Under the pieces are notes generated by a model. It was not told where the DNA came from, searched no databases, and saw only the letters and a list, made by a program, of their open reading frames with translations. DNA of 32,074 nt. Origin: Lachnospiraceae bacterium. GTDB lineage: Bacteria > Bacillota > Clostridia > Lachnospirales > Lachnospiraceae. The translations under genes were made by a program, and so were the position numbers. This document shows positions 1-6,188 of this stretch, piece after piece; the stretch's first letter is position 1; the number at the start of each line of letters is the position of its first letter. Location of the stretch: the NCBI GenBank assembly GCA_017558205.1, contig JAFYWD010000068.1, forward strand, positions 1 to 32,074, given 5' to 3'.

Positions 1-1193
1 GTTTGGTAAATATGACTATTACTGCATTCCTTGGCAAAAAGGGAAAAATCTCTTTCTGATAAAAGGCTGGAAGCCTTGGCATTTTTTGTAATTAGTGGAA
101 TAGAAGAGTTTTCTTTTATTTTATGAAGTAATGCTGTGGATGATTTTCGAAAGCCTAAAACTTTGGCATAAGGACAGTAATTATTAGCTTTATAATATTC
201 CATTTCTTCCTTTCCCAGGTTAAGGAGAAGATGTAACAGACATCTTCTGATTCGTGTATGAGTGATTTCCTTACTTTTTAAAAGCTGACAAAAGCTGTCC
301 CAATCTGTATAAGTGTTTACTTTGTTATAAATACGGGAGGCTAACTCACGATTGATATCAAGATATCCGAGAATAGATTCGGAAGTTTCTGTTAATAGTT
401 TATAATGTAATAAAAGAGAGAAATCTTTAGGAAAAACAGGATGTAAGGAAAGGTACTCTTCTTTTTGTACAGTAAAAAAGGATTCCGGCAAAGTATTTTT
501 TAAAGTGGAGAAGAGAAATTCCTGGCTGTTATGTAATAAGTCGGTCGTACTAATAGCATTACGAATCGCGGTGGCAGAGGAAAACAGCCCTTCTTTCGCC
601 AGTGAGCTGTCATTATAATTATTATGGATTCTTTTTATGGGAATCGCCTTTATGGGACTGTGGAAATAATCAAGGGCACGATAATATTCCAGAGCCAGGA
701 TATTATTGGAACCGTGAAAACAGTTACTATCTATTTTAGGAAAGAAAGCTTGTAAGGCCATTGTTCTGGCAGTGGGATAGTTGTTACCTTCCTTTAAATA
801 AGTCTTTAGAATCCTTTGATAGGAATCAGGTTCTTTATTGAGAAATAAAGCTGCTTCCTTCAGAGGATGAGCTTCGCCTGTTTCGCTTCCAAAGGACAGA
901 AAATTACAGACTCCAAGCTTATGCAAAAGAGAGATAGCACCAAAGGCAAAGCCTTCTGCAGAGGCAGTAGAAAAAAGAGAAGGCAGCTCCAATACAAGAT
1001 CGGCACCATTCATCAGAGCCTGGTGTGTCCGAAAATATTTGTCAAAGATGGCAGGCTCTCCCCGCTGGGTATAATCACCGCTCATGACGATAATAAGATA
1101 ATCACAATCTGTGATTTTCTTGGTTTGTTCTATATGATAAAGATGTCCCTTGTGGAAGGGATTATATTCTGCAATAATTGCTGCAACCTTCAT
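1..1193 (-). CDS. tmcAL: tRNA(Met) cytidine acetate ligase, 3' end cut by window edge
   Basis: Translating the minus strand from the ATG at 1193 gives 397 uninterrupted codons to the window edge. The protein begins MKVAAIIAEYNPFHKGHLYH, with the HxGH nucleotidyltransferase motif at residues 14-17 (HKGH) and the following SGDYTQRGEP stretch. This is the TmcAL/YlbM family, which uses acetate and ATP to make N4-acetylcytidine at the wobble base of elongator tRNA(Met). Family members are about 400 residues, so only the last few residues should be missing. The start is supported by an AAAGGAAAG ribosome site just upstream. It is transcribed divergently from pta. Using acetate as substrate makes its position beside the acetate-producing pta-ackA pair suggestive, though that link is inference. 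The family call is firm. Confidence 0.93.
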   Translation of the reverse strand, partial: MKVAAIIAEYNPFHKGHLYHIEQTKKITDCDYLIIVMSGDYTQRGEPAIFDKYFRTHQALMNGADLVLELPSLFSTASAEGFAFGAISLLHKLGVCNFLSFGSETGEAHPLKEAALFLNKEPDSYQRILKTYLKEGNNYPTARTMALQAFFPKIDSNCFHGSNNILALEYYRALDYFHSPIKAIPIKRIHNNYNDSSLAKEGLFSSATAIRNAISTTDLLHNSQEFLFSTLKNTLPESFFTVQKEEYLSLHPVFPKDFSLLLHYKLLTETSESILGYLDINRELASRIYNKVNTYTDWDSFCQLLKSKEITHTRIRRCLLHLLLNLGKEEMEYYKANNYCPYAKVLGFRKSSTALLHKIKENSSIPLITKNAKASSLLSERDFSLFAKECSNSHIYQ

Positions 1194-1249
1194 AGATCTT
1201 TCCTTTTCTGTTTTTGTAACCCGGATTACATTATTTCCGGTGATTTTAG

Positions 1250-1276
1250 ATTAGAATTTAGTCATAGGCTTGTCAA
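1250..1276 (-). promoter_or_regulatory. candidate promoter of tmcAL
   Basis: On the minus strand there is a perfect -35 hexamer TTGACA (plus positions 1271-1276) and a -10-like TCTAAT (1250-1255). The spacer is a short 15 bases. It is the only TTGACA upstream of tmcAL. The short spacer keeps confidence modest. Confidence 0.4.
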
Positions 1277-1335
1277 GTAAAAAAGATGGCACTATTTTTG
1301 TGCATGATTTAATACAATTTTTTTTAGTTGAAATA

Positions 1336-1364
1336 TTGTAACTTTTAGTTAAATTAGATATGAT
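1336..1364 (+). promoter_or_regulatory. sigma-A-type promoter of pta-ackA
   Basis: TTGTAA (1336-1341) and TATGAT (1359-1364) are separated by exactly 17 bases. Each hexamer matches consensus at 4-5 of 6 positions. The predicted start of transcription is near 1371, inside the Fur-like box that begins at 1375, so a bound repressor would block this promoter. The pta start codon is about 130 bases downstream. Confidence 0.6.
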
Positions 1365-1374
1365 ATATCCAGAA

Positions 1375-1389
1375 TGATATTCATTATCA
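1375..1389. promoter_or_regulatory. Fur-type operator (7-1-7 inverted repeat)
   Basis: TGATATT-C-ATTATCA matches the Firmicute Fur box TGATAATnATTATCA at 13 of 14 specified positions. Read as the classical 19-mer, 1370-1388 matches GATAATGATAATCATTATC at 16 of 19. The PerR box TTATAATnATTATAA fits less well, with 3 mismatches. The site begins about 11 bases after the pta -10 hexamer, the usual place for a repressor site. Binding by Fur is inference. Confidence 0.5.
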
Positions 1390-1501
1390 GTAACTATAAA
1401 CGTAGCTGTTGCGGACAGTTGAAATAAGTATTTTTAACAGGAATCCGGGATAGCTTAGAGAGGTAAAATTAACAAAATCAGATAAGGTTTGGGAGGTTAT
1501 T

Positions 1502-2503
1502 ATGTCATACATTGACTTAGTTAAAGAAAAAGCCAGACAGGATATTAAAACCATTGTTCTTCCGGAGACAAATGACAGAAGAACTTTAATTGCTGCTGCT
1601 CATATTTTGGAGGAGGGACTTGCCAACATTGTAATGGTTGGTAACGAAGAAAAAATTATGGACGGTGCAGGATGGCTGGAAGTTGATCTTTCCGGTGTAA
1701 AGGTAATTGATCCTGCAAATACAGACAAGCTGGAAGAATATGTTACTCTTCTTTATGAAACAAGAAAATCGAAAGGAATGACCTTGGAGAAGGCAAGACA
1801 AATTCTGTTAAAGGATTATCTTACTTTTGGTATTATGATGGTAAAGGCTAATGATGCCGATGGTATGGTGGCAGGTGCCTGTCATGCAACTGCAGATGTA
1901 TTAAGACCTTCTTTGCAGATTTTAAAAACAGCACCCGGTGTGAAGCTGGTTTCCGGTTTCTTTATTCTGGATGTGCCGGATTGTACTATGGGTGATAACG
2001 GAACCTTTTTATTTGCAGACTGTGGTTTGAATCAGGATCCCACAGCAGAGGAATTGGCTGCCATTGCTGACTCTTCCGCTAAAAGCTTTAAACAGCTTGT
2101 GGGCTCTAAGCCTATTGTGGCCATGCTCAGTCACTCAACCAAAGGTAGTGCAAAGCATCCACTGGTAGACAAAGTAGCAGAAGCTACAAGAATTGCTCAT
2201 GAATTATATCCCGGACTTACCTTGGACGGAGAGCTTCAGGCGGATACCGCTTTAGTTCCTTCAGTAGGTAAATCCAAGGCTCCTGACAGTGAAGTGGCAG
2301 GAAAAGCCAATGTATTGATTTTCCCTAACCTGGACTGTGGTAATATCGGTTATAAGCTGGTACAAAGACTGGCAAAAGCAGAAGCCTACGGTCCCATGCT
2401 TCAGGGAATTGCCAAGCCTGTAAATGATCTTTCCAGAGGCTGTAGCTGGGAGGATATTGTAGGTGTAGTAGCATTAACTGCAGTACAGGCACAGCTGGTA
2501 TAG
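1502..2503 (+). CDS. pta: phosphate acetyltransferase
   Basis: This 333-residue protein is the single-domain phosphotransacetylase, the normal short bacterial length without the N-terminal DRTGG extension. It converts acetyl-CoA plus phosphate to acetyl phosphate and CoA in the cytoplasm. Recognisable family stretches are the N-terminal KTIVLPETNDRRTL, the central VAGACHATADVLRP, and GCGNIGYKL-like text near residue 280 (LDCGNIGYKL). The start has GGGAGG five bases upstream. ackA follows after 38 bases with no terminator, so the two form an operon making ATP from acetyl-CoA. A promoter with a Fur-like operator lies upstream. Codon use is like its neighbours. The identification is firm. Confidence 0.97.
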   Translation: MSYIDLVKEKARQDIKTIVLPETNDRRTLIAAAHILEEGLANIVMVGNEEKIMDGAGWLEVDLSGVKVIDPANTDKLEEYVTLLYETRKSKGMTLEKARQILLKDYLTFGIMMVKANDADGMVAGACHATADVLRPSLQILKTAPGVKLVSGFFILDVPDCTMGDNGTFLFADCGLNQDPTAEELAAIADSSAKSFKQLVGSKPIVAMLSHSTKGSAKHPLVDKVAEATRIAHELYPGLTLDGELQADTALVPSVGKSKAPDSEVAGKANVLIFPNLDCGNIGYKLVQRLAKAEAYGPMLQGIAKPVNDLSRGCSWEDIVGVVALTAVQAQLV

Positions 2504-2541
2504 GATGAAGATAGAAGATATATTTGAAAGGAGAATGTACA

Positions 2542-3750
2542 ATGAATGTTTTAGTAATTAATTGCGGAAGTTCCTCATTAAAATTTCAGCTCATCGACTC
2601 TGCCGGTGAGAAGGTAATTGCAAAAGGTATTTGTGAAAGAATCGGAATTGAAGGAAGTCGTCTTGTATATACACCGGTAGCCATCGGAGGAAGCAAAACA
2701 ATAATTGAAGAGGCAATGCCTGATCATACCAAGGCAGTTCAGATGGTACTGGATGCACTTTGTGACAGTAAAATCGGTGTGGTAAAAAGTCTGGAAGAAA
2801 TCGGGGCAGTAGGACACAGATTGGTACATGGAGGAGAGAAGTTTGCTGCTTCTACTCTGATTACTGAGGAGGTAATCGAAGCCATTAAAGAGTGTAATGA
2901 ATTAGCTCCCCTTCATAACCCTGCCAATTTAATTGGTATTGATGCCTGTCAGAAATTGATGCCCGGAGTTCCCATGGTAGGAGTTTTTGATACTGCTTTC
3001 CACCAGAGTATGCCTGAAAAAGCTTATTTATACGGAATTCCTTATGAATATTATAAAAAATATAAGATTCGTCGTTATGGTTTCCATGGTACAAGCCATA
3101 ATTATGTTTCCCATAAAGCTTCTGAGATGATTGGAAAGCCTTACGAAGAAAGTAAAATTATTGTTTGTCATTTAGGAAACGGTGCTTCCATCTCAGCCGT
3201 TCGTAACGGAAAATGTGTAGATACCTCTATGGGTCTTACACCGCTGGAAGGATTGATTATGGGAACAAGATGTGGTGATATGGATCCTGCCATTATTGAA
3301 TTTATTGCCCATAAGGAAGGAAAGTCCATTGATGAAATTATGGAAATCCTGAATAAAAAATCCGGTGTTCTTGGAATATCTGATGGTTTCTCTTCTGATT
3401 TCAGAGATATAGAAGATGCTTATTTGGAAGAAGATGATGTTGTTGGAAAAAGATGCTTAGAAGCATTTTCCTATCGTGTAGCTAAGTATATCGGTGCTTA
3501 CATGGTAGCCATGGATGGCGTTGATGCCATCTGCTTTACAGCAGGTGTAGGCGAGAACAGTCCTATTATCCGTAATATCATTTGTGATAATTATTTACAG
3601 TTTTTAGGAATTGAACTTGATCAGGAATTAAATAATAAGAGAGGCCAGGATCTGATTATTTCTACCAACGAAAAAGGTCCTAAAATTTTAGTAATTCCTA
3701 CTGATGAAGAATTGATGATTGCAAGAGACACTTCTGCTCTTGTTAAATAG
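2542..3750 (+). CDS. ackA: acetate kinase
   Basis: Acetate kinase transfers phosphate from acetyl phosphate to ADP, giving ATP and acetate. I start at the ATG at 2542, which gives MNVLVINCGSSSLKFQL and 402 residues, the usual family length. A TTG at 2524 is in frame, but its codons are the AAAGGAG ribosome site (2527-2533). Family marks are NCGSSSLKF at residues 6-14, VGHRLVHGGEKF, FDTAFHQSMP, the RYGFHGTSH loop, the LGNGASISA phosphate loop and FTAGVGENSP near the C terminus. It sits directly downstream of pta in one operon. It is the main substrate-level phosphorylation enzyme expected in an acetate-producing fermenter. Confidence 0.98.
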   Translation: MNVLVINCGSSSLKFQLIDSAGEKVIAKGICERIGIEGSRLVYTPVAIGGSKTIIEEAMPDHTKAVQMVLDALCDSKIGVVKSLEEIGAVGHRLVHGGEKFAASTLITEEVIEAIKECNELAPLHNPANLIGIDACQKLMPGVPMVGVFDTAFHQSMPEKAYLYGIPYEYYKKYKIRRYGFHGTSHNYVSHKASEMIGKPYEESKIIVCHLGNGASISAVRNGKCVDTSMGLTPLEGLIMGTRCGDMDPAIIEFIAHKEGKSIDEIMEILNKKSGVLGISDGFSSDFRDIEDAYLEEDDVVGKRCLEAFSYRVAKYIGAYMVAMDGVDAICFTAGVGENSPIIRNIICDNYLQFLGIELDQELNNKRGQDLIISTNEKGPKILVIPTDEELMIARDTSALVK

Positions 3751-3770
3751 ATTTAAAGAATGATTATTTT

Positions 3771-3792
3771 ACCCCGTAGCTTGCTGCGGGGT
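3771..3792 (+). terminator. GC-rich hairpin between ackA and yceD
   Basis: ACCCCGTAG / CTGCGGGGT form a 9-bp stem (one G-U pair) around a CTTG loop. The hairpin starts 20 bases after the ackA stop and ends 27 bases before the yceD start. The downstream tail is only partly T-rich (TTCTTGCCTT), so it looks like a leaky terminator or attenuator, or an mRNA-end stabiliser, rather than a strong stop. Confidence 0.5.
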
Positions 3793-3819
3793 TCTTGCCT
3801 TGATAAGAAAGGAGTCAAT

Positions 3820-4320
3820 ATGAATTTAACAGAAGTATTTCAGCAGGAAGGAAAAAGAATTAGCTTAAGTATTCCTTTGGATGAACAAATAAAGTTTGAA
3901 AAAAAATGGAAGGATACTCCCTTAATTACCTTGAAGTTTTCCAACCTGGAAAAGGGAAAGGTTCTTATGGAGGGAAAAGGTGAGGTACAATTTTTTGCTG
4001 CCTGTGACAGATGCCTTGCTGATAAAGTAGAGACAGTTTCTCTTGACTTTGAGAGAGAACTTTTTTCACCGGATATTTCTATTGATGAAGATACCAGAGA
4101 GGAGCAGTATTATTTAAACGGATATGATCTGGAGATACCTTTGCTGCTTCAGGAAGTACTGCATATGTACTGGCCAACTAAGATTTTATGTAAAGAGGAC
4201 TGTAAAGGAATCTGTAAAAAATGTGGTCAGGACCTGAATGTTGCTGCCTGTCAGTGTGATGATTTTGTTCCTGATGTGCGATTTGCAAATTTAATGGATC
4301 TATTTAACAATAGTAAGTAA
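3820..4320 (+). CDS. yceD: YceD/DUF177 family protein, large-subunit rRNA accumulation factor
   Basis: This 166-residue protein belongs to the DUF177 (YceD) family. In bacteria the family is nearly always encoded just before rpmF, and it is implicated in 23S rRNA processing or accumulation. That role is family knowledge, not visible here. The sequence shows a CDRC pair (Cys62, Cys65) and a C-terminal cluster of six cysteines (124, 128, 132, 135, 144, 146) ending in QCDDFVPDVRFANL, typical of the clostridial form and suggestive of zinc binding. I start at ATG 3820 with AAAGGAG at 3808-3814. A longer frame reaches back to 3760, but it would translate the hairpin. rpmF follows after 137 bases and has its own promoter. 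Confidence 0.88.
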   Translation: MNLTEVFQQEGKRISLSIPLDEQIKFEKKWKDTPLITLKFSNLEKGKVLMEGKGEVQFFAACDRCLADKVETVSLDFERELFSPDISIDEDTREEQYYLNGYDLEIPLLLQEVLHMYWPTKILCKEDCKGICKKCGQDLNVAACQCDDFVPDVRFANLMDLFNNSK

Positions 4321-4327
4321 AAATGTA

Positions 4328-4356
4328 TTGACAAACCTTGTTGTAATATGTATAAT
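4328..4356 (+). promoter_or_regulatory. consensus sigma-A promoter of rpmF
   Basis: TTGACA (4328-4333), 17 bases, TATAAT (4351-4356): a full match to consensus in both hexamers with ideal spacing. It starts 8 bases after the yceD stop. Transcription should begin near 4363, giving a leader of about 95 bases before rpmF. Confidence 0.85.
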
Positions 4357-4362
4357 ACTCAA

Positions 4363-4457
4363 GTGTGGTTATGAATTTTCACATAACCTTTCAAAACGAT
4401 TTCAAGGAAATGAGTGATCATCTCCTTCAAATAGAATTGTTGTAAGGAGGTGTAACG
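4363..4457 (+). promoter_or_regulatory. structured 5' leader of rpmF with alternative hairpins
   Basis: There are three pairings. A: GGTTATG (4367-4373) with CATAACC (4382-4388), a perfect 7-bp stem. B: AAGGAAATGA (4404-4413) with TCATCTCCTT (4418-4427), 9 of 10 pairs closed by a GTGA tetraloop. C: CATCTCCTT (4419-4427) with AAGGAGGTG (4444-4452), 9 pairs including one G-U. C covers the rpmF Shine-Dalgarno. B and C use the same CTCCTT strand, so they exclude each other: B frees the ribosome site and C hides it. This is a candidate translational switch, perhaps autogenous. No known Rfam class was recognised. Confidence 0.5.
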
Positions 4458-4637
4458 ATGTCTATTTGTCCAAAGAATAAATCTTCCAGATCAAGAAGAG
4501 ATAAAAGAAGAGCAAACTGGAAAATGAGTGCTCCCACATTAGTAAAATGCAGCAAGTGTGGTGCTTTAATGATGCCTCATAGAGTTTGTAAGAAATGCGG
4601 ATCCTACAACAAAAAAGAGATCATTGCAGTTGATTAA
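4458..4637 (+). CDS. rpmF: 50S ribosomal protein L32
   Basis: This 59-residue protein carries the basic L32 core SSRSRRDKRRANWKM at residues 9-23, followed by a four-cysteine zinc ribbon: CSKC at 31-34 and CKKC at 44-47. It is therefore the zinc-binding (C+) form of L32, a small protein of the large ribosomal subunit. The N terminus reads MSICPKNK rather than the commoner MAVPK. The start has TAAGGAGG at 4443-4450, seven bases upstream. It lies downstream of yceD, the usual partner, but has its own strong promoter and a structured leader, and it ends in a good terminator. Regulation independent of yceD therefore seems likely. Confidence 0.96.
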   Translation: MSICPKNKSSRSRRDKRRANWKMSAPTLVKCSKCGALMMPHRVCKKCGSYNKKEIIAVD

Positions 4638-4659
4638 TTAAAAAGAATTAAGTAAAATC

Positions 4660-4692
4660 AAGGACTTGAAGTATTCAGGTCCTTATTTTTTT
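4660..4692 (+). terminator. rho-independent terminator of rpmF
   Basis: AAGGACTTGA (4660-4669) pairs with TCAGGTCCTT (4675-4684): 10 pairs including one G-U, a 5-base loop, then A followed by seven Ts. It lies 22 bases after the rpmF stop. Confidence 0.85.
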
Positions 4693-4837
4693 GCTCCGAT
4701 TTCTTTTAAGGTGGATTATTTTACATAATTTTTACATAATTATGCTTGAAAAACGATTGTTTGTGTATATTTATTCTTGTTTCTATTATATAATAGGGGT
4801 TAAAATGAATGGCGGATGAATGAAAAACTTATACATG

Positions 4838-4876
4838 GCTCTTAAGTTGCTGTCTTTGAGGCAGAAACTTAAGAGC
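4838..4876 (-). terminator. long hairpin just past the Spo0A-like gene
   Basis: GCTCTTAAGTT (4838-4848) and AACTTAAGAGC (4866-4876) are perfect 11-base inverted arms. An inner CTGTC/GGCAG stem extends the structure. It begins 13 bases after the stop of the minus-strand gene ending at 4890, so it most likely ends that transcript. The T tract on the minus side is weak and displaced (about nine bases on, five Ts). On the plus strand it is followed at a distance by ATATTTTTATT. It could work in both directions. Confidence 0.55.
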
Positions 4877-4889
4877 GAAAGAAATATTT

Positions 4890-5294
4890 TTATTGACTAT
4901 AGGTAATGTAATAGTACAATCTTGATAAGAAAACAGAATTAGAAGGGACACGACGATTGGGACGAATACAATTTTGAAAAATTTGTGTCATAAATTCCTG
5001 ATTTCCATTGGCCCAGGCAGAGCTGATAGCGTGTCTTATAGCACGTTCCACCCGAGAAGGGGTAGCATGAAATTCTTTCGCAACATCAATATAGAGTCCC
5101 TTGGTAATATAATGCATATATTCAGGATTTTGCAGAATTAATTCTATAGATCTAAGAATATAGCTGTAACCATAAATATTGGGTGGGATTCCGATTTTTA
5201 ATAAGAGTTTATGCAACTGTGCTGAATCATAGTTTTCAGGAAAAATATTGTCTTCGTAGAACATTTCATGGTTTACCATAATGGCATTGTTCAT
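4890..5294 (-). CDS. stand-alone Spo0A C-terminal DNA-binding domain protein
   Basis: The 134-residue product consists almost wholly of a Spo0A_C (PF08769-type) domain from about residue 24 to 131. Marks are LGIP-type text (KIGIPPNIYGYSYILRSI), ITKGLYIDVAKEF, and the recognition-helix stretch TPSRVERAIRHAI at 78-90, close to that of sporulation master regulator Spo0A. There is no phospho-acceptor receiver domain; the first 23 residues are unrelated. It should bind 0A boxes (TGTCGAA) constitutively, or compete with or dimerise with Spo0A; that is inference. The ATG at 5294 has AAAGGAG nine bases upstream. One perfect 0A box lies about 85 bases upstream. It is encoded divergently from the XRE regulator. 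Confidence 0.85.
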   Translation of the reverse strand: MNNAIMVNHEMFYEDNIFPENYDSAQLHKLLLKIGIPPNIYGYSYILRSIELILQNPEYMHYITKGLYIDVAKEFHATPSRVERAIRHAISSAWANGNQEFMTQIFQNCIRPNRRVPSNSVFLSRLYYYITYSQ

Positions 5295-5376
5295 AGGATA
5301 AAGCTCCTTTCTGTATTTTGTTAGACAGATAATACTTCAAAAAAAATCAAGTTAAAATATGAAAAATAACATTTCA

Positions 5377-5388
5377 TTTGTCGAAAAT
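5377..5388 (+). promoter_or_regulatory. 0A box (Spo0A-type binding site)
   Basis: TTTGTCGAAAAT contains the perfect heptamer TGTCGAA (5379-5385) and matches the extended 0A consensus TTTGTCGAAAAA at 11 of 12. It lies in the 133-base divergent gap between the Spo0A-domain gene and the XRE regulator. I found no other perfect intergenic copy by eye in this window. Confidence 0.6.
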
Positions 5389-5399
5389 AAGTGAAAATA

Positions 5400-5415
5400 G
5401 TGTTGAATTTAACAC
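5400..5415. promoter_or_regulatory. inverted repeat in front of the XRE gene
   Basis: GTGTT-GAATTT-AACAC is a 5-6-5 inverted repeat, ending 12 bases before the XRE start codon and directly touching its ribosome site (AAGAGG, 5416-5421). Its place and size fit an autoregulatory operator for the downstream HTH protein, but this is inference. Confidence 0.35.
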
Positions 5416-5427
5416 AAGAGGGCATAT

Positions 5428-6117
5428 ATGCTGAGTAAAAGATTAAAAGAAATTTTAAATGAGAAGAAAATATCGTTGGAATACTATTCCCAGATTAGCG
5501 GGGTTCCTATGGAAACCTTAAGAAATATTTATTATGGAAGAACCTCTAATCCTAATATTAAAACTGTAATGGCCATGGCTGAGGCTCTGGATATGACAAT
5601 TAATGCTTTCTTGGGAGTAGAAAATATTGTCAGTAAAGAAGAGTTTCAATTAATTCAAGACTATAGAAATTGTACCAGACACGGAAAAAACAGGATTTTA
5701 CTGTTAGCAAAGCATGAAGCACAGTCGGGAAAGCTTTTAAAGGAGGAGATGGGAAAATACAAAATTCCCTGTCTTTCTGCGGGAGATGATTTATTCCATC
5801 AAGGTATATATTGTTTTGAGGAAAGAGGAGAAATTACAACAGATAAAAAAGAAGCATACCTGGCTTTTCGTACAAATATAAATGATTATGCTCCTACATA
5901 TTGTAAAGGAGATATCATTTTGATAGAAAATCGTTTTCCAAAATCAGGAGAGCAGGCAGTTTTTTATTATGAAGAGAAAATAATACTTCGTATTTTTGTA
6001 GAGGAACAGGAGGGATATCAATTAAAATGTTTTCATAAAATCGGAAAAAGCCTTTTCTTAAAACGCCTGGAAGGGGTGGAATGTTTAGGAACCTGCTGTG
6101 GAGTAATCCCGTCTTAA
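5428..6117 (+). CDS. XRE-family regulator with degenerate S24/LexA-like C-terminal domain
   Basis: This 229-residue protein has an N-terminal helix-turn-helix of the Cro/CI (XRE) type at about residues 3-62. The C-terminal region, about 145-229, looks like the S24 peptidase fold of LexA/CI repressors: an APTYCKGDIILIENR stretch, then GEQAVFYYEEKIILRIF. Aligned on the conserved Pro and Gly-Asp, the catalytic serine of the usual GDSM is replaced (INDY), and the catalytic lysine position reads Arg (ILRIF). Self-cleavage is therefore unlikely; the domain may serve for dimerisation or ligand sensing. It starts at ATG 5428 with AAGAGG upstream. Neighbours are the divergent Spo0A-like gene and, 71 bases downstream, plsX. 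Its target genes are unknown. Confidence 0.75.
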   Translation: MLSKRLKEILNEKKISLEYYSQISGVPMETLRNIYYGRTSNPNIKTVMAMAEALDMTINAFLGVENIVSKEEFQLIQDYRNCTRHGKNRILLLAKHEAQSGKLLKEEMGKYKIPCLSAGDDLFHQGIYCFEERGEITTDKKEAYLAFRTNINDYAPTYCKGDIILIENRFPKSGEQAVFYYEEKIILRIFVEEQEGYQLKCFHKIGKSLFLKRLEGVECLGTCCGVIPS

Positions 6118-6125
6118 ATTTTTTC

Positions 6126-6154
6126 TTGATTTTTAGATATGTGTTTAGTATATT
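6126..6154 (+). promoter_or_regulatory. promoter of plsX-acpP
   Basis: TTGATT (6126-6131), 17 bases, TATATT (6149-6154). Transcription would start near 6161, leaving a leader of about 28 bases before plsX. I saw no convincing FapR-type inverted repeat here. Confidence 0.55.
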
Positions 6155-6188
6155 AGGGTATAGAGTATTCATATGAAAGAGGGTTTCT

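Larger units (their letters stand above)
1194..1501. other. divergent intergenic region tmcAL / pta
   Basis: This 308-base gene-free stretch holds the candidate tmcAL promoter on the left. The pta promoter and a Fur-type operator lie in the middle. From about 1390 to 1490 runs a roughly 100-base untranslated leader of pta, in which I see no convincing terminator or known riboswitch. The pta ribosome site GGGAGG is at 1491-1496. Confidence 0.8.

Noticed and set aside
867-1280. 137-codon plus-strand open frame
   Set aside because: It is antisense to the strongly conserved tmcAL gene and its upstream region, with no ribosome site and unnatural composition.
2524-2541. Upstream TTG start for ackA
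   Set aside because: Those codons form the AAAGGAG ribosome site for the ATG at 2542, which gives the conserved N terminus.
6118-6188. FapR operator upstream of plsX
   Set aside because: TTAGTATATTAGGGTATAG has some resemblance to half of the FapR palindrome, but the inverted half is not there.
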